From assembly GCA_028095005.1 (NCBI GenBank), contig CM051461.1:58137840-58201839 (forward strand): DNA of 64,000 nucleotides, in the 5' to 3' direction. The notes below the pieces were generated by a model. That model did not search any database. It was not told the origin of the DNA and saw only the letters and a program-made list of their open reading frames with translations. This document shows positions 21,641 to 33,320 of the stretch, one piece after another (positions within the stretch are counted from its first letter, which is position 1; each line of letters starts with the position of its first letter). The DNA is from Rhynchospora pubera (taxonomy: Eukaryota > Streptophyta > Magnoliopsida > Poales > Cyperaceae). Made by a program: the position numbers and the translations under genes.

Positions 21641-24600
21641 CTGATTGCTGAGCCAAACTTCACTCCTCAACCCAATTGGTTCATTGATTCTGGCGCCACC
21701 ACTCATGTCACCTCTGACATCAACAACCTCTCCTCCTACCAAGCTTATAATGGCTCAGAAGCAGTTCACATTGGCAATGGTACCGGACTCTTTATAGCTC
21801 ATAAAGGTTTCTCTATTATTCAAACAGCTGACAGACCACTTAAATTAACAAATATACTTCATGTGCCACATATCACTAAAAATTTACTTAGTGTGTCACA
21901 ATTGATCAAAGACAATAATGTTCTTGTTGAATTTACACCCAATTCTTGTCTTATTAAGGATCAGCTCACCCATCAGATACTGCTTCATGGCATTTTGCAT
22001 AGTGGTCTGTACAAGCTTGAGTCACCTCAACACAATATTCAATTTGCTCTTCATACCTCCCTACTACCTCCTGACATATGGCATCTCAGACTAGCTCACT
22101 GCTCTCATGCTGTAGTAGATACCCTGAGAAAACAACAACTCATAGCTATGAAGAACTCTAAATTTTCTGTTTGTACTGATTGTAATAAAGCCAAGGCGCA
22201 TAAATTGCCCTTCGTTTTGTCTTCAAATAAAGCTTCTCATCCTTTAGAAGTTGTACACACTGACTTGTGGGGCCCAGCTCCAATTGTATCAGAAAAAGGG
22301 AATAAATACTGTGTTGTTCATAGATGAATTCAGCAGATTTTCTTGGATCTTTCCATGTGCATGCAAATCAGATGTGCCAAAACTGTTTGATGTTTTTAAA
22401 ATCAAAGTTGAACACCTGTTTGGCCACAAAATCAAAACCCTACAGTGTGATGGGGGTACTGAATACAAGCCACTCATGACTGCTTTTCCTGAAATCAACT
22501 TTCAACTATCATGTCCCTACACGCCAGAACAAAATGGCATGGCAGAAAGAAAACACAGACATGTGGTTGAATTGGGCCTAGCAAATTTGTTTCATGCCTC
22601 CATTCCCTTGACCTACTGGGACACAGTGTTTGAAAGTGTAGTTTTTGTTATCAACAGACTACCTTCTATCACAACAAATGTTGTGTCTCCTTTTGAACTT
22701 TTATTCAAACAGAAACCAAACTACCAACACTTCCATGTGATAGGCTGTTCTTGTTACCCCCTTCTCAGGCCATACAATCAACACAAAATGCAACCTAGAT
22801 CAGAAAAATGTGTGTTTCTAGGCTACTCTCAGACCTATAAAGGGTATCAGTGCCTTCACTTGCTTACAAACAAAATGTATGTCTCGAGACATGTCATTTT
22901 TGATGAAACTGATCTACCCTTTACACAACACTACAATTCCCAGCCACTTGATGCACATCCTATCATAGTTCCACAACAACTTACAGTGCTACAAAATACA
23001 AAACCCCACACTCCTCCACCATCCCCTCCACCTCCTCCTCCTCCACCTGACAACCATATGCAAGACAATCACCCCACTACTCCTCACATAACAACTAGTT
23101 CCAATAATGCCCCTACCTGTACCTCACATCACATGACCACCAGAGCTAAATCAAAGAAACTAAAAGCCAAGAAATTCCCAGAGCATCATGTCTACAATGT
23201 CACTGATCAGCAACCATCCTCAAAAATGACAGTTTCTGAACCTACATGCTACACTCAAGCAGTCAAAGACCCTCTATGGAGAAAGGCTATGTCTGAGGAA
23301 CTTCATGCATTAGCAAAGAATCATACATGGGACCTGGTACCAAAACCTTCAGGAGCTCATGTTGTAGGAGCAAAGTGGCTTTTTAAACTCAAGTACAAAC
23401 CAGATGGGACCATTGAAAGGCACAAAGCCAGATTAGTAGCCAAAGGCTACACACAGCAAGAGGGAGTTGACTACTATGAAACATTCAGTCCTGTAGTCAA
23501 ATCAACAACAATTAGGACAGTACTCAGCATTGCTCTCACTCACAAGTGGCACATCCATCAGTTAGATGTCAATAATGCGTTTTTGCATGGAGACCTAACA
23601 GAAACTGTCCTTATGGAGCAACCACCAGGCTTTTCTGATACACATTATCCCAACTATGTGTGCAAGCTCAACAAAGCATTATATGGCCTTAAGCAAGCTC
23701 CCAGAGCATGGTTCTTCAGACTCAAATCATTTTTGCAAATGCACAAGTTCCAATCCTCACAATCTGACCACTCATTGTTCATCTTCAAATCTTCCAAAGT
23801 TCTTCTCTATCTCCTTGTCTATGTTGATGACATTATCATCACAGGAAATGACCCTCTTGCAATTCAATCCTTAATATCAGCACTTGATCAGCAATTCTCA
23901 ATTAAGGATCTTGGCTCCCTCAGTTACTTCTTGGGAATAGAAGTTACATCTCATTACTCTTCCCTACATCTTTCCCAAACAAGATACTTGAAAAATCTTA
24001 TCACCAGGGCATCAATGACTGGGGCTAAACCATGTGTTACTCCAATGCAAGCTGGTGTGTAGCTGTCAAAATATGATGGTTCAAAGATGGAGAATCCACA
24101 TCAATACAGATCAATTGTAGGGGCACTGCAGTATGCCACCATCACCAGGCCAGAAATTACCTTTGCAGTCAACAAGGCCTGCCAGTTCATGTCTGATCCC
24201 ACTGATAAACACTGGCAACTTGTCAAGAGAATACTCAGATACATTCAAGGTACACTCAACCATGGCCTAGTACTAAAACCATCACTTGATCTCTCTCTAC
24301 ATGCATACTGTGATGCTGATTGGGCAGGATGCCCTGACGACAGGCGATCTACTACAGGATTTGCAATTTATCTGGGTTCAAATTTGATTTCATGGTCAGC
24401 TAAGAAACAATCGACTGTCTCACGATCATCCACAGAAGCTGAGTATAGGAGCTTGGCAGTTACAACTCAAGAGATCATGTGGCTCAATTCTCTTCTACAA
24501 GAACTTGGCTATACTCCTCCACATAATCCAACCTTGTGGTGTGATAATTTGGGTGCCACCTTCTTAGCTGCAAACCCAGTATTCCATGCCCGAACAAAGC

Positions 24601-24830
24601 ACATTGAGCTTGATCTTCATTTTGTCAGAGAGAAAGTCAATGCAAAACAACTGACAGTCAAATTCATTTGCTCTGCTGACCAAATTGGTGATATCTTCAC
24701 AAAGAGCCTTGGCAAATCAAGGTTTCAGCTACTCAGAGACAAGCTCAACGTTTTTCAAAATCCATTGTGCTTGAGGGGGCCTATAGAAGCATCAGATGAT
24801 GAAGCACTGGAGACATCCAGTACTGAATAG
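21641..24830 (+). pseudogene. Copia gag-pol polyprotein remnant
   Basis: Domains in order: aspartic protease (WFIDSGATTH, DSGA at 21686-21697); GAG-pre-integrase zinc finger (WHLRLAHCSHA, then CTDCNKAKAH); integrase core with DDE residues in FIDEFSRFSW, QCDGGTEY and YTPEQNGMAERKHRH; a proline-rich linker; reverse transcriptase (KWLFKLKYKPDG, QLDVNNAFLHGDL, YVDD at 23820-23831); RNase H (YCDADWAG, SSTEAEYRSL, WCDN). Breaks: a frame change between the knuckle and protease near 21630, a one-base frameshift in integrase near 22310-22320, and a TAG stop at 24060-24062 between RT and RNase H. It is not functional, but the breaks are few. Confidence 0.9.
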
Positions 24831-24860
24831 AATGGACAGAAGACTTAGACTTGATTAGTT

Positions 24861-25010
24861 TGTTAGTCAGTTGACGCTGTTAGCTGCATGTAACAATTCC
24901 CTTGTATCTCTATATAAAGAAACTGTATCTCTGTACAATGGCAAGAAAATGAAATGAAAAACATTTCCAAGATTCAATCTATTTCTCTCTTTGTAATTCT
25001 CTTTATTTGT
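24861..25010 (+). repeat. partial Copia 3' LTR
   Basis: Begins TGTTAGTCAGTTGACG shortly after the end of RNase H. It contains a TATA-like CTATATAAAG at about 24911 and then AAATGAAATGAAAAACATTT. A purine tract TTGAGGGGGC lies at about 24770. The LTR loses identity at about 25010, where Tourist-like MITE sequence starts, so its CA end is missing. Confidence 0.6.
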
Positions 25011-25012
25011 GA

Positions 25013-25090
25013 ATAGTTTGAATTGTTTAATAATAAATTTGGGCCCTTCTTTCCTTATTCTCTTCTTCCCACTCCAATCCAAACACAGCC
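25013..25090. mobile_element. right half of a Tourist-like MITE
   Basis: Carries the family core TGTGAATAGTTTGAATTGTT and ends CCAATCCAAACACAGCC. The left half is missing; the Copia LTR abuts it directly. Confidence 0.55.
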
Positions 25091-26119
25091 TAGGGAAGAA
25101 GGGAAGAAATTTATCATAAACAATCCAAATTCTTCACAAAGTTACACACTTCCTAATACTTCTTTTCACTTTTTTTTGAGATAATTAGTTTCATGCCATC
25201 GTCTATTTTGATAATTAAGAAAATGCCATCCTTAAATTGCTAATTAAATTTATGCCATTATAGAATTGTTAAAATTAGTTTTATGCCACTATTTCTCAAA
25301 AAATATACTAAATTCTAAAAATGTCATTACCAAATTTATCATTAAATTTTTTAAATGACCAAATTACCCATTAAAAATAAACTCTAAAAACACACACGCG
25401 CTCAGAAAGGAAAATTTGTATGACCATAAAGGTTTACAAAGTTTTACAGGAGCCAGGAAGGCAGAAAAAGAAAAAAAGAAAGGAAAATTCGTACGACCAT
25501 AAAAGGTAATTACAAAGTTAAACTGTGAGGTAAGAACAAGAAAGTAGGCTTCATACGAGTTAGCCCTGAGAAAATAACTTACGTGAAAAGCAAGAATATT
25601 ATACAAAGAGCATTATAGTGGGAAAAATGTATAAAAAGAGTATTTTATAGTTTAATAATCCAGAATTACTTATTTGAAAAAAATCGGTACAAGAATATTA
25701 TTATAAATAAATCTTAAAAATGTAATCTTTTTAATTTTAAGATTAGAATTATGGCCATTGTTAGATGACCAATTACATATATGCCACTATTTTTTGCATT
25801 AGTGGCATAAAATAATTTTGTTATTTTGCAGTGGCGTAAAACTAATTATTAATGATTAATAATGACATAAAACAAATTATATCTTTTGTGATGGCATATT
25901 ACTAATTATTAAGTTTTATAGTGGCATATTTAAAAGGGTAAAGTCGTCATATAATTGTCCGATGGCAAAAGAACTAATTTTTATTATTTTATAATGGCAA
26001 AAAATTAATTTGTCGTTTAGTGATGGCATATCTCTAATTTCAAATATTTGTAGTGACATAAATCTAAATCACCCCTTTTTTTTTCTTTCCTTCTTCCCAC
26101 ACCTCATCCAAACGGAGCC
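25091..26119. mobile_element. Tourist-like MITE split by a foldback element
   Basis: The left part (25091-25170) carries AACAATCCAAATTCTTCACA and GTTACACACTTCCTAATACT. The right part (26085-26119) carries CCTTCTTCCCACACCTCATC and ends CAAACGGAGCC. Together they correspond to one family member interrupted after TTCTTTTCAC by the insertion below. Confidence 0.55.
25171..26085. mobile_element. foldback element with internal ATGCCACT repeats
   Basis: The ends are weakly inverted: GAGATAATTAGTTTCATGCC on the left, with GGTGATTTAGATTTATGTCA as the reverse complement of the right. The interior carries many copies of TTAGTTTTATGCCACT-like units, direct in the left half and inverted in the right half. 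A related fragment is at 57850-58000. No coding sequence. Confidence 0.5.
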
Positions 26120-27158
26120 TAAATAACCTACAAAGAAAGAGGCCCAAAGTCTCAAGTCTCAACATATGCACACACTATACAATAAGATTATTTTTTTTCT
26201 ATTGTTTCTTTTGTATATATAATATGCTACTTTAAGCGAAATTCGGATAGGGTATTTTGTGACATTTAATTTCAAACTAATTAAGTTGGAAAACTTAACT
26301 CCTATTTTGTCTTTAAAATAAATATATGCTGTTTTAAGCGGTCTGGATTAAATTTTCTTATAATATAAAATACAAATAATGTGACCGCTATGAAAGCACA
26401 TCATTTTTTTTTCCCATAAGGTATGTTTCTATTTTGGGTCAGTTTCTCCCTCTCTTCCTCAAAAAATGGGCAGTTTTACTAGTAGATTAATTAAAAAAGA
26501 AATCAATGTCATTACATCATGGATCACCGCCAATTTGTATAACACGCCTATAATGTTATAAAATTTTTCTACAACCCTTTTTTACTTGTGGTAGAGAAAT
26601 GTTAGAGGGAATGGAATTGGGGAAAAAAAATTAATATGAATCAAGGCTTAATAGTTTAATATGAATTTAAACATGTAATAAATATTAAAAAATGACCAAA
26701 GTATGAGCAAATTAATTCAATATTTCCATGTCACACCCAAAGTATAATTATTTTAACTTGCCACCCTAAACCAATCAAGTTAGAAATTAGAAATTTTCCA
26801 CTTATATGACAATATCCATATGCAATTATTTTGTATTTACCAAAATATTCCTCTCTTATATAACTTAAAAATTTCAAAAAGTTTCACTTATACTGCAAAA
26901 ATTTAGAAATTTTGTGCAATTTTTAAATTTTTAAAATGTTCAACTTGAAATTTCGAATTTTAAAAGTACATAAAATTTTAAAATTTCAGAAGGGAGAAAT
27001 ATGTTTTTGATCAATGCAAAAAATTGGACTTAAAGATGGTCATAGAAGTAATAAATTTCTATGTTAATGTTGCTTAATTAACATTAATTTATTCTTTTAT
27101 TTGCCCAGCGAGGTATGAAGGCATGTTTTGCTAGTCTTTTGCAAAGTGCGTAAATGTC
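26120..27158. other. no gene; SINE-tail relic near 26250
   Basis: At about 26252-26322 the run GTGACATTTAATTTCAAACT, GAAAACTTAACTCCTATTTT resembles the 3' part of the SINE-like unit at 50049-50189. Otherwise AT-rich with no supported feature. Confidence 0.35.
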
Positions 27159-27314
27159 CAATCCGGATTTGTTGTTGCGCGACAAATGGTGTAGCGCACG
27201 TATGAGCCGTCTGATCTTGATCGGACGGTTAATTTTTTACGGGCCGATCAATCTAGGTTACATGCACGGAACTTTCATGTCCATTGGTGTCGCGCGACAG
27301 CGGATCTGAATTTC
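27159..27314 (-). mobile_element. CGCG-rich MITE, copy b
   Basis: Inverted relative to copy a: starts CAATCCGGATTTGTTGTTGC and ends GTCGCGCGACAGCGGATCTG, with GAGCCGTCTGATCTTGATCG and GATCAATCTAGGTTACATGC inside. Confidence 0.8.
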
Positions 27315-27937
27315 GTAAATGTCTGGTAAATGGGCGTCGGTGTGTAAGAAAACTTAGAAAAGCCTGAAGCTTGTCCGCTCGTGTTTGACCTGTCAAATCT
27401 CGTATACAGCTCGTGAGTTGAGTATGGTTCGAGATTGGACGAACTTGCCTTGGTATAACTCTGTGCATGAACGAGTTGATATAAAGTATATAATCGAAAT
27501 ATGATAAATTTGAGAGTTTTGAACAAAAATTTCAACTTAATTTTAAAGTTTTTAAAATATTAATTTGAACTGATTGTTTGAATTTTATGTTGCAACACCA
27601 ACACATCTGCTTAATTTCTTTTCCGAATTTTACATTTGAATTATATATATAGTACATTAGTACATTTTTTTATGTTTTTTAAACGAAAATGAGCATATTG
27701 ATTGTGTATTAAATGCAGGTCACGGAATGGGAGAATTAATGGAGGATCATAAGCTTAAATATTCATTTCTTCCCAATTTTAATTTCCATGTCATCCTTGT
27801 GAAATAATGATATTTTGTTTTTTCTTCTTATCAAAGTGAATTTGTTGTCATACATATGAATTATATAGTACCAAGCTTAAAATTTCACAAAAAAAAAAAA
27901 CTATTTTGGTAGCAGCAACATGCATATATAGTACCAA
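27315..27937 (+). repeat. duplicated segment upstream of gene B
   Basis: From about 27560 this matches 15390-16200 upstream of gene A (see that entry). Correspondence continues up to TGCATATATAGTACCAA, where the CACTA element is inserted, and resumes after it with CAATTTCTTCTTGG versus AATATCTTCTTCC. Confidence 0.65.
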
Positions 27938-29287
27938 CACTACCACAAAAACAGGTTTTTGTAACGGGTCATTTGTAACGCTTTCTTTAAAATCCGTTAT
28001 AGATCTGCGAAAAATAAGCGGGTGAAAAAAAGTGGATCTAATCTGTAACGTTTTTTATAAATTAAGCGTTACAAGTTTTCCGTCAAAAAAAAAAGGAAAA
28101 AAATGTCAAAGCTTCGTAACATTTTTTATGCAAAAAACGTTACAAATTATCATTTTCCTTCTGTAACGTTTTTTATATAAAAAGCGTTATAGATTTTCCT
28201 GATATTTTCTTAATAAACGTTACAGATTTTGAATTTTTTTCTTTTTTTTTTGCGAAAAACCCTATATACCTATCGACTCCTCCGTTTTTTCGAAAAATTT
28301 CTAAGTCCCCTCTCTCTCGACTCTCCTTCTCGTTTAAACCCTAGCCGACTGCACTCGGCTCTCCTCTCCCTCTCGTTTTTTGGCCGGCCAACTCAAAACT
28401 CCTCTCTACTGCACAAGCCGGCCTCCTTTTCTCTCGACGGCACTCAAATCTCCTCTCGTCAACTTCCTCTCGACAACACCCGAAGCTCCTCTCTCCGGCC
28501 TCCTATCCTCTCTCTCTCTCACTGCCTCGAATCGAAGCTCCTCTCATCGGCCTCATCTCCTCTCTCTCTCAATATCTCAAACCCTAGCCGACGGCACCAC
28601 TACCTCCTCTCGATAGCCACCACAACACCTCAAGAAGGAAAAGGTAATTAAATTAATTTTTGCAACATACATCGCTGAAATTGACGAATTTAGGCGACTA
28701 AGAGCTTCGGGGCACAAATTCAAGATTACATTTGACAACGAAGGATTGCCAATCACAATTGAATCTTGATTGAAAGATGTTTCAGAGGAATTAAAGGATG
28801 ATTAATTTGAAATGTATCATGACTCTTGTAAATAAATTGATGTATATTTGTTGAACATAATTTTTTATTCTCATTTGCATGGCTTGTTTGTTATTTGTAT
28901 ATGAATGTGTTTGATATATATGTGATATTGTGTTTGTGATATTGCATATTAATTATATATTTGTACCAGTTTGTACGGCTAGCAACATGGGCTAGCCACA
29001 AAATACCTGCTATATAAAAAAAATTAAAATAAATTTGCAACGTTTTTTTCAAAAAAACGTTACAGAATTCCATATTCTATAACGTTTTTTTTTCAAATAG
29101 AGCGTTACAGATTTATTCAAAAAGCTGTGTGTAAAATATTAATTTAATAATCTGTAAAGTTTTTTTGAAAAGAATATTGCAGATTTGTAACATTTAATTC
29201 TTTTGCAACGGAGCCTACTGTAACGTGTCCATGAACGTTACAGATCTTTTTTATAGAACGTTACAAAATTCCATATTTCGCGTAGTG
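27938..29287. mobile_element. 1,350 bp non-autonomous CACTA (En/Spm) element
   Basis: Left end CACTACCACAAAAACAGG; the right end's reverse complement is CACTACGCGAAATATGG. It is flanked by a perfect 3 bp duplication CAA (27935-27937 and 29288-29290). Both subterminal regions are packed with TGTAACGTTTTTT-type motifs in both orientations, as expected for transposase-binding repeats of this superfamily. No transposase. The interior (28260-28640) is CT-rich, exon/leader-like sequence with frames open for 140 and 78 codons, perhaps captured host sequence. The element sits in the upstream region of gene B. Confidence 0.9.
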
Positions 29288-29349
29288 CAATTTCTTCTTG
29301 GACCATATTTTAGAAGAGAATCAAAACATTTACAACCCTAGATTATGAT

Positions 29350-29625
29350 AATATGTAGAAGTGTAGGTTTTTAGTGCCACATGCTACAATTTCTCTTTTT
29401 TTATTAAATATTTTAAAATTTAAAATTTTAATTTTTAAATTTAAATCGTTGATCTTGTTGAATTTAAAAGCGATACATTTCTATGTAATCTTTTTATAAA
29501 TTTTAGAGTTTATTTGATATTGATTAAGAGGCAAAAAAAATAACGAATGTTATTAATTGTAAAATTAAACAGTAATTGTGGCATTTGTGGTAAAAAAAAA
29601 ATTGTGGCACTAGAATCCTCTATGT
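29350..29625. mobile_element. Mutator-like MITE, older copy
   Basis: Left TTTTTAGTGCCACATGCTAC, right GTGGCACTAGAATCC. The interior ATCGTTGATCTTGTTGAATT and ATTTTAGAGTTTATTTGATA match the 434 bp element at 45427-45860. A clean target duplication is not visible. Confidence 0.6.
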
Positions 29626-29988
29626 TGAAAGGCTAGAAAGATGTTTTGAACCAAACTTTCAATTTTTATGTGTTAAAAAGAAAAAAACATTGAAGTGGTT
29701 TGAATTTAGTTTAGCAACACATGTATTTCAGTTCATATCATTAGATTTAATATATACGTTATTCCTATTTTTAGATCCATTGCAATTAATCCATGTAATA
29801 TAATGAATTTAATCTTCCATTGTAAACCAAGATATCTACCCCATTGTTTTTATCTGTTACCGACTTATATATGTACTTCTCGAATAAACGGAAATATTTT
29901 GCATAAGATATTTTTCAAATTCATAAATGTTTCCAATCGATAAATTAAAGAGGAAAACTAGAAATGCACAAGCGGCAGGCGCGCAAGG

Positions 29989-29998
29989 CTATATAAAC
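29989..29998 (+). promoter_or_regulatory. TATA box of broken gene B
   Basis: GGCTATATAAACG lies about 60 bases upstream of the B start codon, a normal distance for a plant core promoter. It is retained although the gene is interrupted. Confidence 0.45.
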
Positions 29999-30052
29999 GT
30001 CAAAATAATTAGTTTGTAATGCATGCAGACTATAGGCCCTCAAACGCAATAA

Positions 30053-30672
30053 ATGACGGAACCACCATCAACTATGGAACTCAACATCATCCCTGCAAAC
30101 GCGTGTGTTGAGGGTGATTCTGTGCTTACCTTGGTGGTTCCTATCAACATCACGATCAAAGGCATCAACGAAAAAATCAGGGAGCGTTATAAAAATGATA
30201 AAGGAAAACAGATACAGGATGTAAGCTTGTACTTGCTAACTCCTGACCTCTCTGGCAGTGTTTTTAATGAAAAATCAAGATAAGTAGCCTATCATAGGGC
30301 TGTCTAATGTGGTAAATGGCACATTATTGTCTTCTATCGTTACCGTGTCATTTAAAAACGGTATAAAATCGGTATTTTCACTTACCGTTTCGTTTATTAA
30401 ACGAAACAAATTTATGTGCCATTAACCGTTCCACTTCAGAAATTATACGTAAAACGATTTGAAATTAGATTGAAACAGTTGAAACGATATAAACAGCTGC
30501 GCCACATACCGTTCCATTTAGAAAACGGTATATATTTTCATGCCACAAACCGTTCCGTTTCATCCAAAACGTGGTGGCAAAATGGCAAACGACTGCTGTT
30601 GACAGGTATAATCATAAGTATGAGGTCCGTGATGGTGCGCATATCAATGCAGTCTCCTCTCTTGTGCGCTGA
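30053..30672 (+). pseudogene. ubiquitin-fold gene B, interrupted
   Basis: Paralog of gene A. The 5' part (30053-30283) reads TEPPSTMELNIIPANACVEG, then INITIKGINEKIRERY and DVSLYLLTPDL, which aligns strand by strand with A's PPPTMNLTIIC, SNITVAGIKQRIKEY and KVNLHM. It stops after NEKSR. The 3' part reappears in another frame at 30571-30672: KWQTTAVDR, then YEVRDGAHINAVSSLVR and a stop, matching A's YGLHNGARISVVFLVER at the same distance from the end. About 290 bases of unrelated sequence lie between. Gene A is intronless, so an insertion is likelier than an intron. Some function as a truncated 76-residue peptide cannot be excluded. Confidence 0.6.
30284..30570. mobile_element. insertion splitting gene B
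   Basis: Sequence foreign to the gene, full of ACCGTTTC / AAACGGTA motifs in both orientations (TTACCGTTTCGTTTATTAAA, CCGTTCCATTTAGAAAACGG, AACCGTTCCGTTTCATCC). It looks like a small non-autonomous DNA transposon, but exact ends and target duplication were not resolved. Confidence 0.45.
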
Positions 30673-30815
30673 CGGGTTTCGTCAGTTTTGATGTTTCAAA
30701 TCATAATTACGGTTGTTTGAATGAGAGGTTGAATAAGGAATAAGAATAAGAATTTCGAAATGCGTGTTTGTTTAAATTTTTTATTTTAATTTTATGATTT
30801 TGTTAGAATATGGAT

Positions 30816-33320
30816 TGTTGGAGTTATGTCCTAGAAGTCAATAATTTAATGACTTAAATATTAGTTTATGTTATGGATGATATTTTATCATCTGTTCCTA
30901 AGTTTATTATTGACAGGTCATTCAAGTTGAGGATCTGAATTGTGGATCTCTGTAGATCATTATTTAGAATGACAATGATAAATCTAAACTGTTCATAATC
31001 TTGATAATTAAAATGAAACATTAATTATCATATAAGATTAGTATGCAAATTAAGTGATGATTAAGTTCTACAAATCAAAGGTAATTGCATATATGTATGT
31101 TATTGGAACATAGCACAAGACTTGACCCAATGAAATAAATATAAGGATTGTGTTATGTGTCATTGTTTATTTCATATGAGTTTGATTCTAAGTTTGAGAT
31201 GGTTCAATCTTTCCACATGAGGATAGGTTCTATAAATATCGTCTACCGCTGATTTCCGATAAGGGCTGCTATACGGGGGTTATTTATGTTCTCTTGAATT
31301 GTGCGGAGAAAGGTTGTTCGTCAAGAAATCGTATGTCTCTGTTCAGTATACCTACTGAGTTATGATATTTGTTTGGGCCCCTTTATGGAGTTGGATTGTT
31401 TGGCCAATTTATACAATCAACTTTAGATCAAGAAATATATAATCTGCAAGAATGACACATTCATATCTTGGATTATACAATGATATCATGTGGCATAAGA
31501 ATCAGACAAGAAAATACTTTTATTTCTTATGCAGGATTGAGATATTGTAGCAGTACATTATTTATGCGAATTGGGAATCATAACGTGTTGCTAGATACCG
31601 CTTATGATTATTGGAAATAAATAACGTTTTAATTCCATGTCCAACATAGAATAAATTCTCAAAGGGTCACAAAAATAGAATATTAATCACACAGTGCATT
31701 ATTTAACACATTTAATTAAGAGAAATTGATTAATTAATAGATTAGTAAGGTGGATGCTATTGTTTGATGTTTGGAAAAAGCAATTTCTATGTTGTTATAC
31801 ATTTTCCGCTATGAAATATTCTCTGAAAAACTTTTACGTCAACTAAAAAGTTGTAGATCTGTGAATTGTAGACTTTTTGGCATTGGATTCACATTTTTCT
31901 GAGATTGTATGGATTTATTGTGAATTAAACGGTAACAGTGCTCAGAATCAGTTTCTGCTTGCACAGTTTTATTTGAATGTTTTAAAAGATTTATATTTTG
32001 AATATAGCTATCTATAAAATTTGGCTAGAATTAAATTAGACTTGGAGTTCTTTCTGGACATGTATAGAATGTTGCATGGTTCAGATCTATATGTGGGTTT
32101 TCAAGTATGAAAAGAAAGATCTCGTCATATCTGGTTTATTGTATAAATTGATTGTTCTAATAAACTGTACCAACTAAGAAATCGTTCTAGAAATTTGTTT
32201 AAATAGAGTTGTTTCTTTTTAAGTTAGGATTTCAGAAAAATTAATTTCATAATTTTTCGTGAAATTTTGGTACCTCAACCATGTCAAAATATTCAGGTCG
32301 ACAGTCTGTTCCAGTACAGGTCTAGTCGATTGTTTAGCATGTAACTTAAATTTTTTGAACTGAACTTAGTGGTTTTCTTTTCATGGATAGGTAGCCAATA
32401 GTTAATACTAGTTTTTCTATGTATATTGTATACATAAAAACTGGATAGAAGGTGGTCTAACAGACCAAAATATTGAGAGGAAAAACAGAAAATCTCATAA
32501 CAGTGTTTTGTGCACATGTTGCAGATTTGTTTTTTTTTTATTCTCCCTGATGGTTTTAGATCTCTTCCTGAAATTTTTACTGGTAGTCACAATCATGATA
32601 AGGAGTTTTTATGATTTATTTCATAATTTTTGGAGACTGAAAATTTTGAATTTTGTCGGGTTCCGTTAGATACTTTTTTTGTTAAAATATTATTTTATAA
32701 TTATTAAAATTAGTTGAAAAAGTAATTAGAATACTTCTTGTTTGATCTCCTTTCAGTTTTGGATGTTGAAAAGTTTTTCAAAATGTATTTAAACAAGTTT
32801 GTTGTTTAAAGTTCAGCATTTATACACGAAAATTACGAATGACAAATAATATGCAAAGATACTTGAAAGTCATTAATTGTAAACAAATTACACTAGCAAA
32901 TGTACTTATGCTAACTTTGTTTTGTAGGAGGATGTGAGTTTAGTATGGCTCAAGATTTCAATGCCTTGTTGTTTGTAATTGTATGCATGTGTGAATGTGT
33001 GTAATACGGTCTTTGACGCCATTAATTAATTGTTGATTAATTTTTTATGTAACTTGTGAGGATTGCATGCCCCTAAAGTTAGGAGGGGTTAGAGAATTTC
33101 ACATGTATTTTTATTTTTTTTATTTTATATAGGATTTAGATCCTTATAGAATATTTAATGGGAGTGACAAAAATTAGATTAGTTTTGCTTCATAGGAGAT
33201 GCGGTGAAACTAATGCAAGCGGGAACCATACAAATCCACAACAATGGATGAGATACTTATTTGTGATTGCTATAAAATGTCATAGAAAAGATATGGGTAC
33301 ATACTTATATGACCAATTAT
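30816..33320 (+). repeat. Copia LTR relic, copy 1
   Basis: Starts TGTTGGAGTTATGTCCTAGA, the typical opening of BARE/Angela-like Copia LTRs, and is colinear with 59258 onward over almost its whole length. Shared blocks include GAGGATCTGAATTGTGGATC, ACCGCTTATGATTATTGGAA, GATTGCATGCCCCTAAAG, TTTATATAGGATTTAGATCC and TAATGCAAGCGGGAACCATA. The two copies differ in a middle block (about 31740-32520 here). Similarity ends at about 33320 without gag, so this is an LTR plus leader fragment. The flanking 5 bp TGGAT at 30811 has no confirmed partner. Confidence 0.7.

Larger units (their letters stand above)
21534..25010 (+). mobile_element. truncated Copia retrotransposon
   Basis: Plus-strand Copia element that starts in the middle of the gag zinc knuckle (the final YHRFD of CYHRFD) and runs through protease, integrase, RT and RNase H into a partial 3' LTR at about 24861-25010. 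The 5' LTR and most of gag are absent. The CYHRFD-type knuckle and small LTR suggest the RE1/Retrofit side of the Copia tree. Confidence 0.85.

Noticed and set aside
28229..28651. 140-codon frame as a real gene
   Set aside because: It lies inside the CACTA element, is low-complexity Ser/Leu/Pro and shows no domain.
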